DNA of 64,000 nucleotides, from NCBI GenBank assembly GCA_002914805.1, contig JXTB01000033.1, forward strand, positions 1 through 64,000, written 5' to 3'. Within the stretch, counting starts at the first letter, position 1; each line of letters starts with the position of its first letter. A model generated the notes under the pieces. That model was not told where the DNA came from. It worked only from the letters and a program-made list of their open reading frames with translations, and searched no databases. This stretch comes from Parasponia andersonii (lineage: Eukaryota; Streptophyta; Magnoliopsida; Rosales; Cannabaceae). This document shows, one piece after another, positions 33,898 to 46,752 of this stretch. Both the position numbers and the translations under genes were made by a program.

Positions 33898-36800
33898 ATG
33901 GGTCTGAGCAGACCTCACAAGGTTGGCAATGGAGTTTCTACCAGATGGGTTTCTTTCTTTTGCATTGTCAGCTTCTTCTTGGGTGTTCTCGTCGTTAACA
34001 GGTTTGCTCTCTCTCTCTCTCTCTCTCTCTCTCCCTTCTTGGGTGTTCTCGTCGTTAACGGGTTTGCTCTCTCTCTCTCTCTCTCAAGATCTCATGTTAG
34101 AATGAATCTGCTCCTAGATTTGCTACTTACTTCATATGGGACTTCAAATTTGTGATTTTGTATGTTATATGTTTCCAAATGAGCTTTCATTTATGACCCT
34201 TTTGTTAGTTTCAATGAGCTGTGGTATTCTCCTAACCTCTTTGAAAGTTTTGGTTTTGCGGTTCTGGATTATGCATCTGGCATTGGAGCCTGAGTTTCAG
34301 ATTGGGACTTTAAGCATTTTGTTTGTATAACAAGGACTTACTTTCTGGTCTTAATAATTACTTAACTAAATGCTTGAAACCTGTATTGCTAAGAGACTGT
34401 GCTAGTATAGTGACTTACCTATGCTATAGGATCCGCTGGATTCTATTTCTTACTGGAGTTAGCTAAGTTACTTTTGCTAGTTAGTTCAATTTGAGTCTCA
34501 GGATCCATGTTGATGGCATTTAAGTTCAATAGCAGACTGGTTGAAGTTGAAGGTCTTTGATGATGAGACAGCTATTATATCAAAGAAAGTTCTTTTTTCA
34601 GATTACCCTTGGATATTTGTTGCTGAGATGAGTCTCAGGTGAATTTATTGAGATAGCAGGATTCTACAATACTCGTGAGTTTAAGAGGTAAAATTTTAAT
34701 ATGAAATTTATTTAGTAGGGTATTCCTTGGGAGCTTGGACAGTGTATTTGAACTTGAGGTTTCTTAGGTCCACCTAATGGGAAAGGAGTACAAATCTCTC
34801 TTAGTTGTTCCCCAGTTTCGTTAAGGAGTACAAATCTCTCTTAGTTGTTCCCCAGTTTCGTTCTAACTTTCATTTAAAGGTTTTAACAAGTTAGGATGAT
34901 AAGTTCAATGCCAAGGCTTCTGCTATGCTGCTGGTAGAAGTACTGTCTTTTCTTATTTCACAATATGTAATGTGTATTTTCTTTCCCATCTATGATGGCT
35001 GTAGGATGCTGGACAGGTGTGGGGAATGAAATCACTTGTTCCAATCTGTTGTCTTAAAGGCTATCTCATTCATTGAAATGTTGACAAATCAACAACAACT
35101 GCTTTTTTAAAAAAGTTAAAAAATAACTGTTAAATGTGATTTTTATATTTTTGCTGATTTGTCAGCATATGAAATAATGAGACAGAAGATGAGATAGTTT
35201 TCTTGGGACAGTAGATCTCAGGAATACTGGAAATTGAGATAATTTAAAAGTCCAGATAATAAAATCAGAACTGGCAGAATTGGTTATGTTGTCGTCATTT
35301 GCAGAGTGGTTGAAACTAAAATGTTGTAGTGGTTCAAATCCACCCTAGTGGGCATGCTTTGAGTCTAAATTTGCTTAGACATTTGAGTCATTGCCAGAGA
35401 ATTGACTTAATTGTAGAGATCCTTGCATGTATTGCTACAAATCCACCCCTATAGGCCTCGATTTGGGGCAGTTCAAATTGGGTCGTACCCATGACCCAGT
35501 TTGTGACTTGAACCTATCTTATCAAAATAGACTTTTAAAACCTATTTTGAGGGCTTCAAGTCCTGAACAGCTTAGACATTTGAGTCTTTGAACCAGGTTA
35601 GACATTTAAGTCATTTGGAGCCCGTTTAAAATCTAACCAGAAGAAGAAGAAGAAGAAGAAGAAGGAGATGAGACTCAAAGCAGAAAGAATTTTATCTTTA
35701 TGACAAATGTCTAAGCAAGTTGAATGACTCAAAATTCTAAGCAAGTTCAAGCCTTCAAGGACAGAAAGCATAAAGGACTTGTCTTTTCTTTGTTTCACAC
35801 GAGGATCACTGAAAGCATGTTTGAAATCTTTTTTAACAAGTGAGGTTGAAAGTTTAGATAAGTCCCTACATTGAAAAATCCAAATCATCAGTTTAAACAT
35901 TAAAACTCATCTTCTCTCTGTTTCAAACAGAGACAGAGACAACTCAAACATTCAAGAATTTACATGTCAAAGCAAGTTCAAAAGCTAGTTTGACATCCAG
36001 ACCATGGCTTGAATATGGTGGTGCAGTATCTCAAATTTATTTTCTCTATGCAGATGTACCAATAGAGTGATTACACTTTTATATTTTCGTCATTTTCAGT
36101 TCTGTAGGTTTTGTAGGCTGTTAGGATGCCTTCTCACACAAACATGCTTTCTATTTTGCTCTTTTTGGATTGTTGTTGAGTGATTGTGGAGATGGAAGAA
36201 TCTTAAGGATTCACCTCTGTGCTCCAAAATATTCTTTGTATGTGAATGTGAGCCATTTAGTTAATATGTTTCTGTAGGTTTTGGGATGCCCCTGATTCCA
36301 CCAAAATGGACGAGGAGGCTTCATCTATGAAAAAGCATCAATCAGGAGATGTTCATCCTGTAGTGAATTGCGATAAGAAGGCAAGTGACAATGATAATGT
36401 TATAATCTGCTCCATTTTGGTAACTTGCTGACAATGTTGTGATTAATACAGGAGGCTTCTGACCAGGTGGGAGACATCCTGTCTCAAGTTTCACAGACAC
36501 ATGATGTAATCATGTTAGTATACCCAACACATCTTTTCTTCTTATTGATCTCTTTTATGATCTCTGGTTGAAGTTATAGGCATTTTACATTCTTATCTAT
36601 TTGATTATTCCATTTTTTTGCTTAGGATAGTCTGTGTGAGATATTTATGTTGCAAATGCTTTCAGGACCTTAGACAAGACAATCTCCTCGTTGGAGGTGC
36701 AGCTAGCAGCAGCTAGAGCAGCCAAAGTTGACAACAGTGAGGAAGGATCTCCAACGGTTACAAAACCGGGAAATGAGCAATTCAAGGAGCGCCAGAAGGT

Positions 36801-38241
36801 TTTCTTTGTCATGGGAATCATTACTGCATTTAGCAGCAGAAAGCGAAGGGACTCAATCAGAGAGACATGGATGCCTCAAGGTTTAGTACCAAACTTAATA
36901 ATCAGCCTTTCACATAATTAGTTAGTAGCTGCCTAACAAGATTGTTGCTCAACAATATTTCAGGAGAAGAGTTAAAGAGATTGGAGAGAGAAAAGGGAAT
37001 CATAATACGATTTGTTATTGGACACAGGTAGGCTAACTCAAATTGGCAACTGACAGGCTAGTTGATTTTGCAACAAATATAATGACTTAAATATTGTGGT
37101 TTCCAGTGCAACTCCGGGTGGTGTTTTGGACCGTGCCATTGATGCAGAAGAGGCTCAACATAAGGATTTTTTGCGACTGGTATCTTACAACCTACTCTAA
37201 TCAAATTTATTTGTCACTGCCTATGGGTTTTTATGCTAAATCGCTCACCGGTGCTCTGCACCTTTTTCATTGACAAATAGTAAATTGGCATTTGATTTGC
37301 TGTAACTGTTAAAACGAGTTAATAACTGCTTAGCTACCTTTCCAAGGTTATAATCGGATATTATGGACTGGTAGCCTTTTAAGTGAACTAATTTCTCAAA
37401 TCCCGTGTGGGCTTCCATGGTCATAATAGTTTGTTAGTAATTTATTGAATCAAATCATGTTCTTGATTTTTCTGGTCATCTGCAGAACCATGTAGAAGGA
37501 TATCATGAATTGTCCTCAAAAACCCAAATATATTTCTCAACAGCTGTTGCTAAGTGGGACGCTGACTTCTTTATCAAAGTTGATGATGATGTTCACATAA
37601 ATCTTGGTTAGTATATGCACGTCATTATCTTTCTAGAAAAGATAAATCGGTATCTACAGTTTTCAGCAGTATTGAATTGTTTTTATCGCTTGACAGGTAT
37701 GGTTGGTTCTACTTTGACCCGCCATAGATCAAAACCTCGTGTTTATATTGGTTGTATGAAGTCTGGTCCTGTCCTTGCACAGAAGTGAGCAATGAAATGT
37801 TTTGAATTCTCTCTTATGATCTTGTCATTAATCATATGTAATAATCTTTGTTTTTAACTCTCTTTGTCAGGGGTGTCAAGTACCATGAACCAGAATATTG
37901 GAAATTCGGTGAGGAGGGAAATAAGTATTTTAGGCATGCAACAGGGCAAATTTATGCAATCTCCAAAGATTTAGCCACTTACATCTCTGTGAATCGGTAA
38001 GCCTTTTTAGGAAATTATCCCCCTGTGTTTGTTTATGTGAATTCAAACTCTTTAGCTGTTCGAATTCACTACTTGTGTAAATTCTTGTCCAAAGGAAATA
38101 AGTGCTGACAGTTGATGTTTTTTCACCATAGGCACATACTTCATAGATATGCAAATGAAGATGTTTCTCTTGGTTCTTGGTTTATTGGTCTTGATGTTGA
38201 GCACATTGATGACAGAAGTCTTTGTTGTGGGACTCCTCCAG
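33898..38241 (+). CDS. Probable beta-1,3-galactosyltransferase (GT31), last exon not in the readable sequence
   Basis: A type II Golgi membrane glycosyltransferase expected to add galactose in beta-1,3 linkage, as proposed for arabinogalactan glycans. Ten exons splice in frame: 33898-34001, 36278-36380, 36452-36513, 36666-36880, 36964-37027, 37107-37179, 37486-37606, 37697-37784, 37871-37996 and 38132-38241, giving 355 residues. A single membrane anchor (16-33) is followed by a DUF4094-type stem ending in [18 protein letters not shown]. The GT31 domain starts at [19 protein letters not shown]. The metal-binding D-D-D is at 240-242 in [12 protein letters not shown], and the family's ED block is in [12 protein letters not shown]. 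The visible part ends at CCGTPP with one base of a split codon. The usual short Cys-rich C-terminal exon is not seen before or after the gap at 38696-38999. The intron after exon 2 has a GC donor. Confidence 0.92.
33981..34085 (+). repeat. 60-bp tandem duplication across the exon 1 splice donor
   Basis: GGGTGTTCTCGTCGTTAAC starts at 33981 and again at 34041, exactly 60 bases apart, each followed by (A/G)GGTTTGC and a CT run. The duplicated unit carries the end of exon 1, its GT donor and the following CT microsatellite. The second donor lies at 34062. Confidence 0.9.
34783..34862. repeat. Perfect 2 x 40 bp tandem duplication in intron 1
   Basis: AAGGAGTACAAATCTCTC through CCCCAGTTTCGTT occurs at 34783-34822 and again at 34823-34862 without a visible difference. 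It lies in the long first intron and does not affect coding sequence. Confidence 0.95.
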
Positions 38242-38695
38242 GTAATTTCATTGTCTCAGTTTCTAAACTATAATTTGGATCATCTTCAACCTTGATTTTT
38301 AGGTACTTACCTTTTTTCTGACAGTTAATGGTTAGAATTGAGAAACCATAGTCCATAACTTCTTTTTTTAATTGGAACTCGGACTCCTCACAAGCAATTG
38401 CTTAAAATCCTTGATAAGAATTTAATTTCCATTTCAAGCTTCCAACGAGAACTATTTACTCGTCACTCTTCAGGCCTTTCATACTTGGTCACCGAGAAAA
38501 CTTCACAATAATTCCTTCCTGAGATTAGTAAATCCGGGCTACAATTTCCAGTTATAATCAATCTGACTTCCACCCTCAACTCATCTTGGTTAAGGAGCCT
38601 TAATCCTTTCCAAACCAAATGGATGACATTGGTTTCCAACATAGGGAACATCTCTTTCTTTTTTGTTTGTTTGTTTGTTTGTTTTTTTTTTTTTT

Positions 38696-38999
38696 NNNNN
38701 NNNNNNNNNNNNNNNNNNNNNNNNNNNNNNNNNNNNNNNNNNNNNNNNNNNNNNNNNNNNNNNNNNNNNNNNNNNNNNNNNNNNNNNNNNNNNNNNNNNN
38801 NNNNNNNNNNNNNNNNNNNNNNNNNNNNNNNNNNNNNNNNNNNNNNNNNNNNNNNNNNNNNNNNNNNNNNNNNNNNNNNNNNNNNNNNNNNNNNNNNNNN
38901 NNNNNNNNNNNNNNNNNNNNNNNNNNNNNNNNNNNNNNNNNNNNNNNNNNNNNNNNNNNNNNNNNNNNNNNNNNNNNNNNNNNNNNNNNNNNNNNNNNN
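38696..38999. other. Assembly gap, 304 N, flanked by poly-T
   Basis: The gap has poly-T on both sides (38682-38695 and 39000-39014), which suggests that a homopolymer or repeat stopped the assembly. It sits where the last exon of the galactosyltransferase is expected. Translations across it are artefacts. Confidence 1.
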
Positions 39000-39014
39000 T
39001 TTTTTTTTTTTTTT

Positions 39015-42000
39015 GGATATTTCTCTATGTTACCTTAGGAGAATTAAAACGATTAGAATTAGAAATCTATGATTTTCTTGCATTTTTGGGTATTGACTAA
39101 TCAAATTGGGCAACACCATTCTTTATTTTATATATCTAGGCTGAACTCATTTTGCTTGTTTGCCAGGAAAAAGGAATTTGACCAGAATTTATTCAAAGCC
39201 ATTTCAGGCAGCAGGAATTTTAGACCAAGTTTACCATACTCTTATCAAAAGGTTGAGTTTACTTTTTTTCATGTCCCTGTTGATAAACCTCATTTTTATT
39301 TTTGAAGCTAGATTTGTTAGATAAGTGATTGTGTAATTACTAAACTTGTTTGTGACTTCTTTAGCAAGTTAATGATCTTATTTATATAGTTCTATCCCCA
39401 TATCCAGTATTGGATTTAATTCTCGTAGAGGTGAATCCAAATCAAAATAAGACATAGAGATACTTTACCAATCAAATAACTGAGTTTTATTCTATAATGG
39501 TCAAAACGTTTTGATTTTCATGCCAAATACTGGAAGAGTGGTTTTTTTTTTTTTTTTCCTTTGGAAATCAGAAGAGGGTATTTTTGGTTGTTACGGTTAT
39601 ACCTTGTTGAATTTATTTAGTGCTGGAGTTCAGAGTTTGCTGGCTGGCAGATCTGAGATAAGAGCCACATATGATCTACATGAGTTTAGAAATTTAGAGC
39701 CTGTGTACGTGTTTTGGCCACATTTAATATCTCGATTTAGTTGGCCACGTGTTCAATTAATTTATCCCCAAGAATAATATTATTACCAATTTCGGTTTGA
39801 AGTTTCATGCAATTTTGTGTTTGTTTTACTTTTATCCGTATGGAAAAAGAAAAGAAAAAAAAATCACCAACTTTTGTTTTCTTTCTCGGTAATGACTTTC
39901 CAGACTTTTATACTCAAGCTTCCATGTTTCTTCCATTTTGTGCAATTTTTTTGTCTCGTCCAAATTATGAATGTTATATAAACTTCACATTTCGTTGTCC
40001 TATTAATTAACTTACCAAACTTTACTATTTTAATAATTACTTCTTCGGTTGTGTAACAATCTAAGAAAGGGGAAGATTCAGCATGGAATAGCTCATAAGT
40101 TCAAATTGTCACTTCCCATAAACTTATAATTTACGCGTAGTTTGGACTTTGGAGCATGTTATCCTAGCTGTTAAAAACTTGAATAGTTCACATGGCCTAA
40201 ATGGAGACAATAAAAGTTAACGAGTTAATTAGAAATTGAAGAGGAAACACTTTTGCAAAAGCCGTTTTACATTTCATTTTAATAGATGTCCATATTTTTT
40301 TTATAGCTAAATAACAGTATATATAAGTTTTTATACTAATATACATTAGTTTCTATATTGAGTATATCTTAATTTGGTATATTGAATATAGCATACATAT
40401 TCTATGCTCAAAATTGAGCTATTTTGCTTAGAAGCCTCCTTTACTTGGAATAATTACAAGTAAAATGGGCTATTTACTCCGTAATGGATCCATACACTAT
40501 ATGTAAAGGTATTTCTATTTCTAACACACCCCTTGGTGTGCATCAATAATAAAGAATGATCAATCTAGTTAATTACTTTTTAGTTTATACTACCATATTT
40601 GATTCAATAAAGAAGTTCAGTTGAACTCCAAACTAATTTCTTCACGTAAAATGAAAAGTTATAAAAATTACAAGTGACATACGATGATTTTTTCTATCAC
40701 ATAAATACCATTCTAGAATACTGAGTCTCCTCATGAAAGACAAATTTTTACAAAAGTAAAAAAAAACATGAACAATCCCCTTTTCTACTGATTTCGAAAA
40801 ACCCCTAATTATCAAGATGAACTTGTGGGAAACCAGTCACATATCTAAGAAGTTTGCAAATAATTGAGCTTTGGGGTCGGTTAGAGCCGTAAAAACTCCA
40901 ATCCTGATCAGAAACTAATCCATATCAATCTGATGGGGCTTCCCAAATCTTCATCAATCAATCATATAAATATATAGATATCAAGTATTTTCTTCCACGA
41001 AATCAATGTAGTTGACAAAGTACAAGTGGGGTCTTAATACCTTTTTCTAAGTGGAACTGAGCTACCCTAAACTAATACTTGGAACCTTTTTTAATATGAG
41101 AAAGATCAAATGAACTCATCAGTCCTGGTCCCTTATCACCGTCAGTTAGGTGATTATCAATCTCAAACACTTCACCCCAAAATTCCAATAAAGAAGCTGT
41201 GTTTTGGGGAGTATTGGACCACACTAAGCTTGAGAAGTCAGGGCCCGAAATCCCAATAGTGGCACGTGACCTTTTTTCCACATAATTTGCATATGAAAAA
41301 GTTGAGATAGTCACACTAATTTAGGTACACTAAAATTTTAAAATATGACAAGAAACGTGTGACACATTTTGCATATTTATTTCCCAACAAAAGGCCAAAA
41401 CGAGTGACGAACAGTATTACATTTGACTACCAAAAATCCGTACCATTTAAAAGAAAGTTACAAGTCGAAATCATGCATATGTGATTGAAAAAGACTTGGA
41501 AGTGGTCGGTTCACTCTATGTTGTAATTTTTATTTTGTTTTTGGAAGTAGTTCCTTTCTGGGACTACTTAGATGCAGTAATGGTCTTGTGGACCTTATAA
41601 AACTTTGCACACGCTATTGAATCTCTTCTACTTTCAGCATGTTGTGTTGATGCATGTATTTATATACATTTATGTATATATATATATATATATATATGCG
41701 TATTAGGCTGTTTTTCTAATTCTCTTAAAAACAAATTCTTCAGAAAGTAACTATTGAATTTCTCCTTAATTAAATAGAAAAAAAGAAGTTTTGAACCATT
41801 AAAGCTGAAATTGAAACTTTAGGAATTTTTTTTTCCCGGAATGAAACTTTAGAACTACGTATTATGTATGGTATTTGCGTAAGCCCTCTTAAGTTTTACC
41901 TAAATTGGCAGTTAATTCTTGAATTAAGGTTAATGGGGAATTGTTTACTCTTAAGTCTTATCCGCTTTTAGTAACAGAAACTTTTGTCCACCTAATTAGG

Positions 42001-45000
42001 CTAAATAAATGTAGCTATAAGTTAACCTATTAAAATGTTATTGTAAAATGCTTTCTTAAAAAAAAAGAAGGAAAAATATTGTTGTAAAATGACATTTTTA
42101 GTATTATTATAAGTATAATCTAATGGTAATCATAAAGTCAGATGTCCTTGACATATTCATGATTTTTGCTATATTTACGACCAAATTAGACAAAACCTAT
42201 TGATAAATCACAATGTCATTTGATTTCCTTGAATTTTAAGCCGAGCTACCATAAGTGCAGAACTAATTAAAATTTTAGAGGATTACCTAACTTTTAAACT
42301 TTGCAGAGAACTTTAAATGGTAGACGTTCGATTTCAAGTTAGAATCAAAGTTTGCATGATTGCATCGAGAGTGGCGTGGCATCCTGGCATGTCATCCTGG
42401 ACCCAGACATGACCGAGTTTATAATTGAATCTTGATTTCAACGAATAATATGATTATTATTAAGAAACCAAAATTAAAAAGAAAAGAATAGAACATAAGT
42501 TTTGTTGGGTTTTCAGTAAACAAGTTTTGCTTCTTTTAATAAATCTGATTTAGTCTATGAATTCAGCTTTTGGGATGTGAACAGAGAGTTAGTAATCTCT
42601 TTGACCATGTTACATAACTTACATTACATGATTTAGTCTGTACCTTTAATCATCGAAAACTATACATATACGATGACAATGGATTTGTATAATTCAAATT
42701 GATTAACTTGTACTAATTCTTTTTTCAAATTTTTTTTTAAGAGAGAATAACTACTTTTCAATAAGAAGAACGTTAGGAATTCACTCTAATTATTTATTAT
42801 TTTTTTTTTCTAATAATCGTATAAGTCATAGTCCTATTTCACTAATTAAATTATGAGGCCACTTGTGCACATCAAGTGATATTAAAAAAGAGAGATAATA
42901 ACTAATGAGGGAGATTCATAAAAATTATTCCTTCAATAAATTGGGCGTATTTTTTTTATTTTATTTAATTTTTCTGTGGAGTGTAAGTTATTTCCTTGAC
43001 ATTATTGTGGTATTAAAAGTATTTCTCTATTTTTGAACCGTTATATTGCTCATAATATTTGTTTATACGTCACCTAATTTCTACTACAATCTTATCAGTC
43101 AAATACTAAAATATTATTTTCTTTTGTAATGAGGACATAAATCTTTTAATCAACCATATTGAAGAAATTTGTCACCCAAAAAAAGAGAACAATTTGTGAC
43201 GTAGTACTGTTGTCGCAAGAAAAACTATAGATAAAAACAAATTAGCTTGGTGTCGATAGTCTTTAACGGGTTTAACCAAATGCCTAAATAAAAAATAATT
43301 GTTTTTTTAAACACAAAACACGTTTTTTTTTTTTTTTCAATTTACAAAACCAAAGTGTCAATTTTGAAAGAACAGGATAATATTTTGCTTAGTAATGCAC
43401 TAATGCTAACAAATTTTGATTTTTTCAATATTATAAACATAATTTTCAGAAAAAAAAAAGAACACTTTCGCGCAAGGGTAACCGTATTGGGTTCTTGAAA
43501 ATATGAAATAGACAGACAGGTTCTCCACACCGTCCAATATGAAAATTATAAGCGGTGTTTTTGTTCTTGATAATTCAAGAATAAACAGTAATAAAGTATC
43601 TGAATTTTGACTCAAAAGCATGTCATTATTGAAATTATCAAAAAGGACCCGGATTAATGCGTGGCAAGTTCCTGAGTCTAACTTGAAAAATTTCCAGTTG
43701 ACTATTTTGAAGAACCTAATTTAATGGTTGAATGTTGGAGTTGAAGGAGCACAATAATTGACCAAGACCCATTTTTGATTATGTTAGGTTGATTACTTAA
43801 AAATAAAGAAATAAGTAGCATTATTAGACTGATTAAAATGAAGGAAAATGTATTATAAAGATGGTCTTTCTATAAATTTGGTCAATGTTTCAACTAGACA
43901 AGTTGAGATTTCACACAAGTATTGCATACTAGTTAATAAATTGGTTCTCTCTTTTTTCTGAAAATAGAACGGGTAAAAGAGGTAGTTAAGTCGTTCTGTT
44001 GTCAAATATTATATATTTCTTTTTATCTACGCAGAACAGAATTCTTAAGTATTAGAGAAAATAACCCCAATAGACGAAGAAAACGAATCATGTGAGAAAT
44101 ACATAATTTTTATCTTCTAGTTTTTATTATTTTTTAACTCAAGTACGTATTGTAATAAAATTGTATTTATGCAAAGATTTCTTAAATATAAAATGTGTAT
44201 TTTATTTTCTTTTAAGTGTAATACTAACCAAGCATGGGTATCCCGACCTCGAGGGGTCTCCAAACCCGACCCGACATGTTCAAACAACATGGGTTAAATG
44301 GGGCTCTTAATCCCCACCCTGTTTACAGCCTGCACACAAAGCATTATTAGTATTATATTATGGCTAATACCAAAAATTTTTGTCCACCAAAATTGAGTAT
44401 GAGTAACCGTGCAAACACCAATGTTTATTTATTTATTTTTTTTAATTTTTTTTTATCTGGTTGTGCCAATACATGATCAATACATGATGGACTGATAGTA
44501 ATACTTGCTATTTTCAAGGAAATAAATACAAGATATAAACTTCTCTTCCAAAAAAAAAAAAGACATGTGAATAAATAATTATATACGTCTTACCATTGAT
44601 AATATAAGATGTGATTTATCATGTTAGTTGGTGGCAACAATCAGACAAATAACTTGGCACCATAGTATTATTACGTTGTTCTAGTATAGACATGAAAAAG
44701 GTATGTAGTTTCTTATCATTGGATAATTTTTATCTAGCTGCATAAACACAATGACATACTCACCAAAATTAACATATTATTTGAATAGCCCTATTATAGA
44801 CGCGTCACTAATTAAACTGAACTTTATTGCACATTAGTCACGATTGTTTTCATTGGCAAAAGGTTCAATTTTTATAGTAGTATTAGAGGTATTAACTCCA
44901 TTGATACTAACTTTTATTTACCGAATGAACTACTATTTAGTCACATTGTGCAATTTTAATTAGCTCATTCAATTAGATCAATACATACCAATCGAAAAAA

Positions 45001-45450
45001 ACAAATCAAGTGGCACATCGATTGTTATAAAAGTTAAGATTAGAGGTTTTTTTTTTAAATACTGTATTTAGAAAATGAAATGGATTCTAATGAATCCTAA
45101 TGTAATATAACATAATAATGTTTAGATAAGACAAAAATTAATTGGAGTTTGGATTATGGATTCACAAAACACAATAAATACAAAGAATGTGAAACAAAAA
45201 TAAAAAAAATCCTAATAAGAATAGAAAAAATCAAATCAAAATCAAAAGATGAAAATGGAACGTGGAAAATGAGAACGCGTCGTAGCAACACATATAAATA
45301 ATAGTCGAATACAGCTAAGTAAAGTGGACTCATCTCCATAGTATAATTAGAACTCGTAAATTCTTAGTGGATATTCGATTTTTATCATAAACCCATTTCG
45401 AATTTTTGTTTGCTTGGTTTGAATCGAAGACTCGACTACTTGATTTTTAC
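39015..45450. other. Long intergenic region, no gene recognised
   Basis: AT-rich, with an AT run at about 41674-41697 and several poly-A/T tracts. I see no reading frame with family motifs. One 80-residue minus-strand frame at 41072-41314 is more protein-like than its surroundings, but its status is unknown (see findings). The first few hundred bases may be 3' untranslated sequence of the galactosyltransferase. Confidence 0.5.
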
Positions 45451-45499
45451 CAGAGAACGCCATTTGCAGCCCAAAAAAAAAAAAAAAGAAAAATAAGCT

Positions 45500-45962
45500 T
45501 TGGCCTTAGAAGAAAACTACAAGCCAAAGCCAAAGCCAAAGCCAGGGCCAGGGGCCTACGGTAATCTCCCCAATACATTTCTCTACCGCTTATCTCAGAA
45601 ATCTTATCCACATCTCTGTCCGTATTCGCTATCTCTCTCTTATGCTCTCTCTGCAACAAACCCCATATCTAAATCTCATCATTCATTCTTTTGTTTACCC
45701 CATTTTTATTTTTATTTTATTATTATCTTCTTTGTTTATATTGGAGGGAAATTTTATCTGTTGAGAGCTTATTATTGGAGGTTTTTGGTTGTTGGGTATT
45801 AGGGTTTTCTTCTTTTCTCTCTCCCTCTCTTTGAAACCCTCGAGTAATCGCTGTGCTTAACGAACACACACTAGGTCCCGATTCAATCGAGGGTTTTTCT
45901 TCTTCTTTTTTTTTTTCGTCTTTGTTTCTGGGTTTTATTTTTGGGGTTTTTTTTGTTCGGCC
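45500..45962 (+). promoter_or_regulatory. Probable promoter and 5' leader of the START gene
   Basis: The stretch before the START ATG changes from AT-rich to pyrimidine-rich (TCTCTCT at 45630-45655, CTTTTCTCTCTCC near 45811-45825), typical of plant 5' leaders. A short AAAGCC repeat lies at 45524-45543. No clear TATA box was chosen. Confidence 0.4.
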
Positions 45963-46717
45963 ATGGCTGTTGTTTCGGTTTTTTTGGAGATTTTTCGAAG
46001 ACCCACGATTGTGGAGGTCATGGGGGAGCTCGTCTTCTTTATGACTCCTCTTTGGATTGCGGTTTTCGTCGGCGTTCTTGTTGGTTGGGCATGGAGACCA
46101 AAATGGGCCAATTTGGTGGGCAGAGATATGTCAGATTGTTCTGTGTCGAAACAAGAATCTTCTTCTTCTTCCTCATCACCGATGTCGTCTGCGTGTTTTG
46201 CTTCGATTCCGAGCTTGAACTCATTGAAATTTCAGTTGCCCAGTTGCGTTTCATGGGGTTCTGATGATGGGATTCAAGAGAAGGCTCTTTCTGTACCACC
46301 TGCGGTCAATTCTGATTCTGGGTTCGTTAAAAAATCCTAGCTTGTTCAATAATTTTTCATATTTGGTTCTCTTTAACGCTAATGTTATGTTAATTTGAAA
46401 TCCCACTTTGCAATTTGGCTGAATACTGAGAGGTTTTGCATGGTTTTTTTTTTTTCTCTCCTGGCAGTTCCTCACAGCTTGAAGGAGAAAAGTCATCTTT
46501 TGTGACTAGAGAGGATTTGCAGCATCTTTATCGGCTTGTTGAGGAGAAAGATGGAGGACCTGCTTGGATTCAGATGATGGATCGTTCCACCCCAATTATG
46601 GCCTATCAAGCATGGCGTAGAGATCCCGAGGTAGCTTTTGGCCTTTGTTCGTTTCAATCTTTGCAGTTTATGCTTGGCGACTTTAGTGTTTAGAATAGAT
46701 TGACAGGAATTTGGATT

Positions 46718-46752
<35 letters not shown>

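Noticed and set aside
33898-34155. 85-residue read-through frame at the start of the galactosyltransferase
   Set aside because: It reads through the exon 1 donor into a CT microsatellite. Splicing to 36278 restores the conserved family sequence.
38619-39100. Three open frames across the second N gap
   Set aside because: Composed of unknown bases flanked by poly-T; no real coding information.
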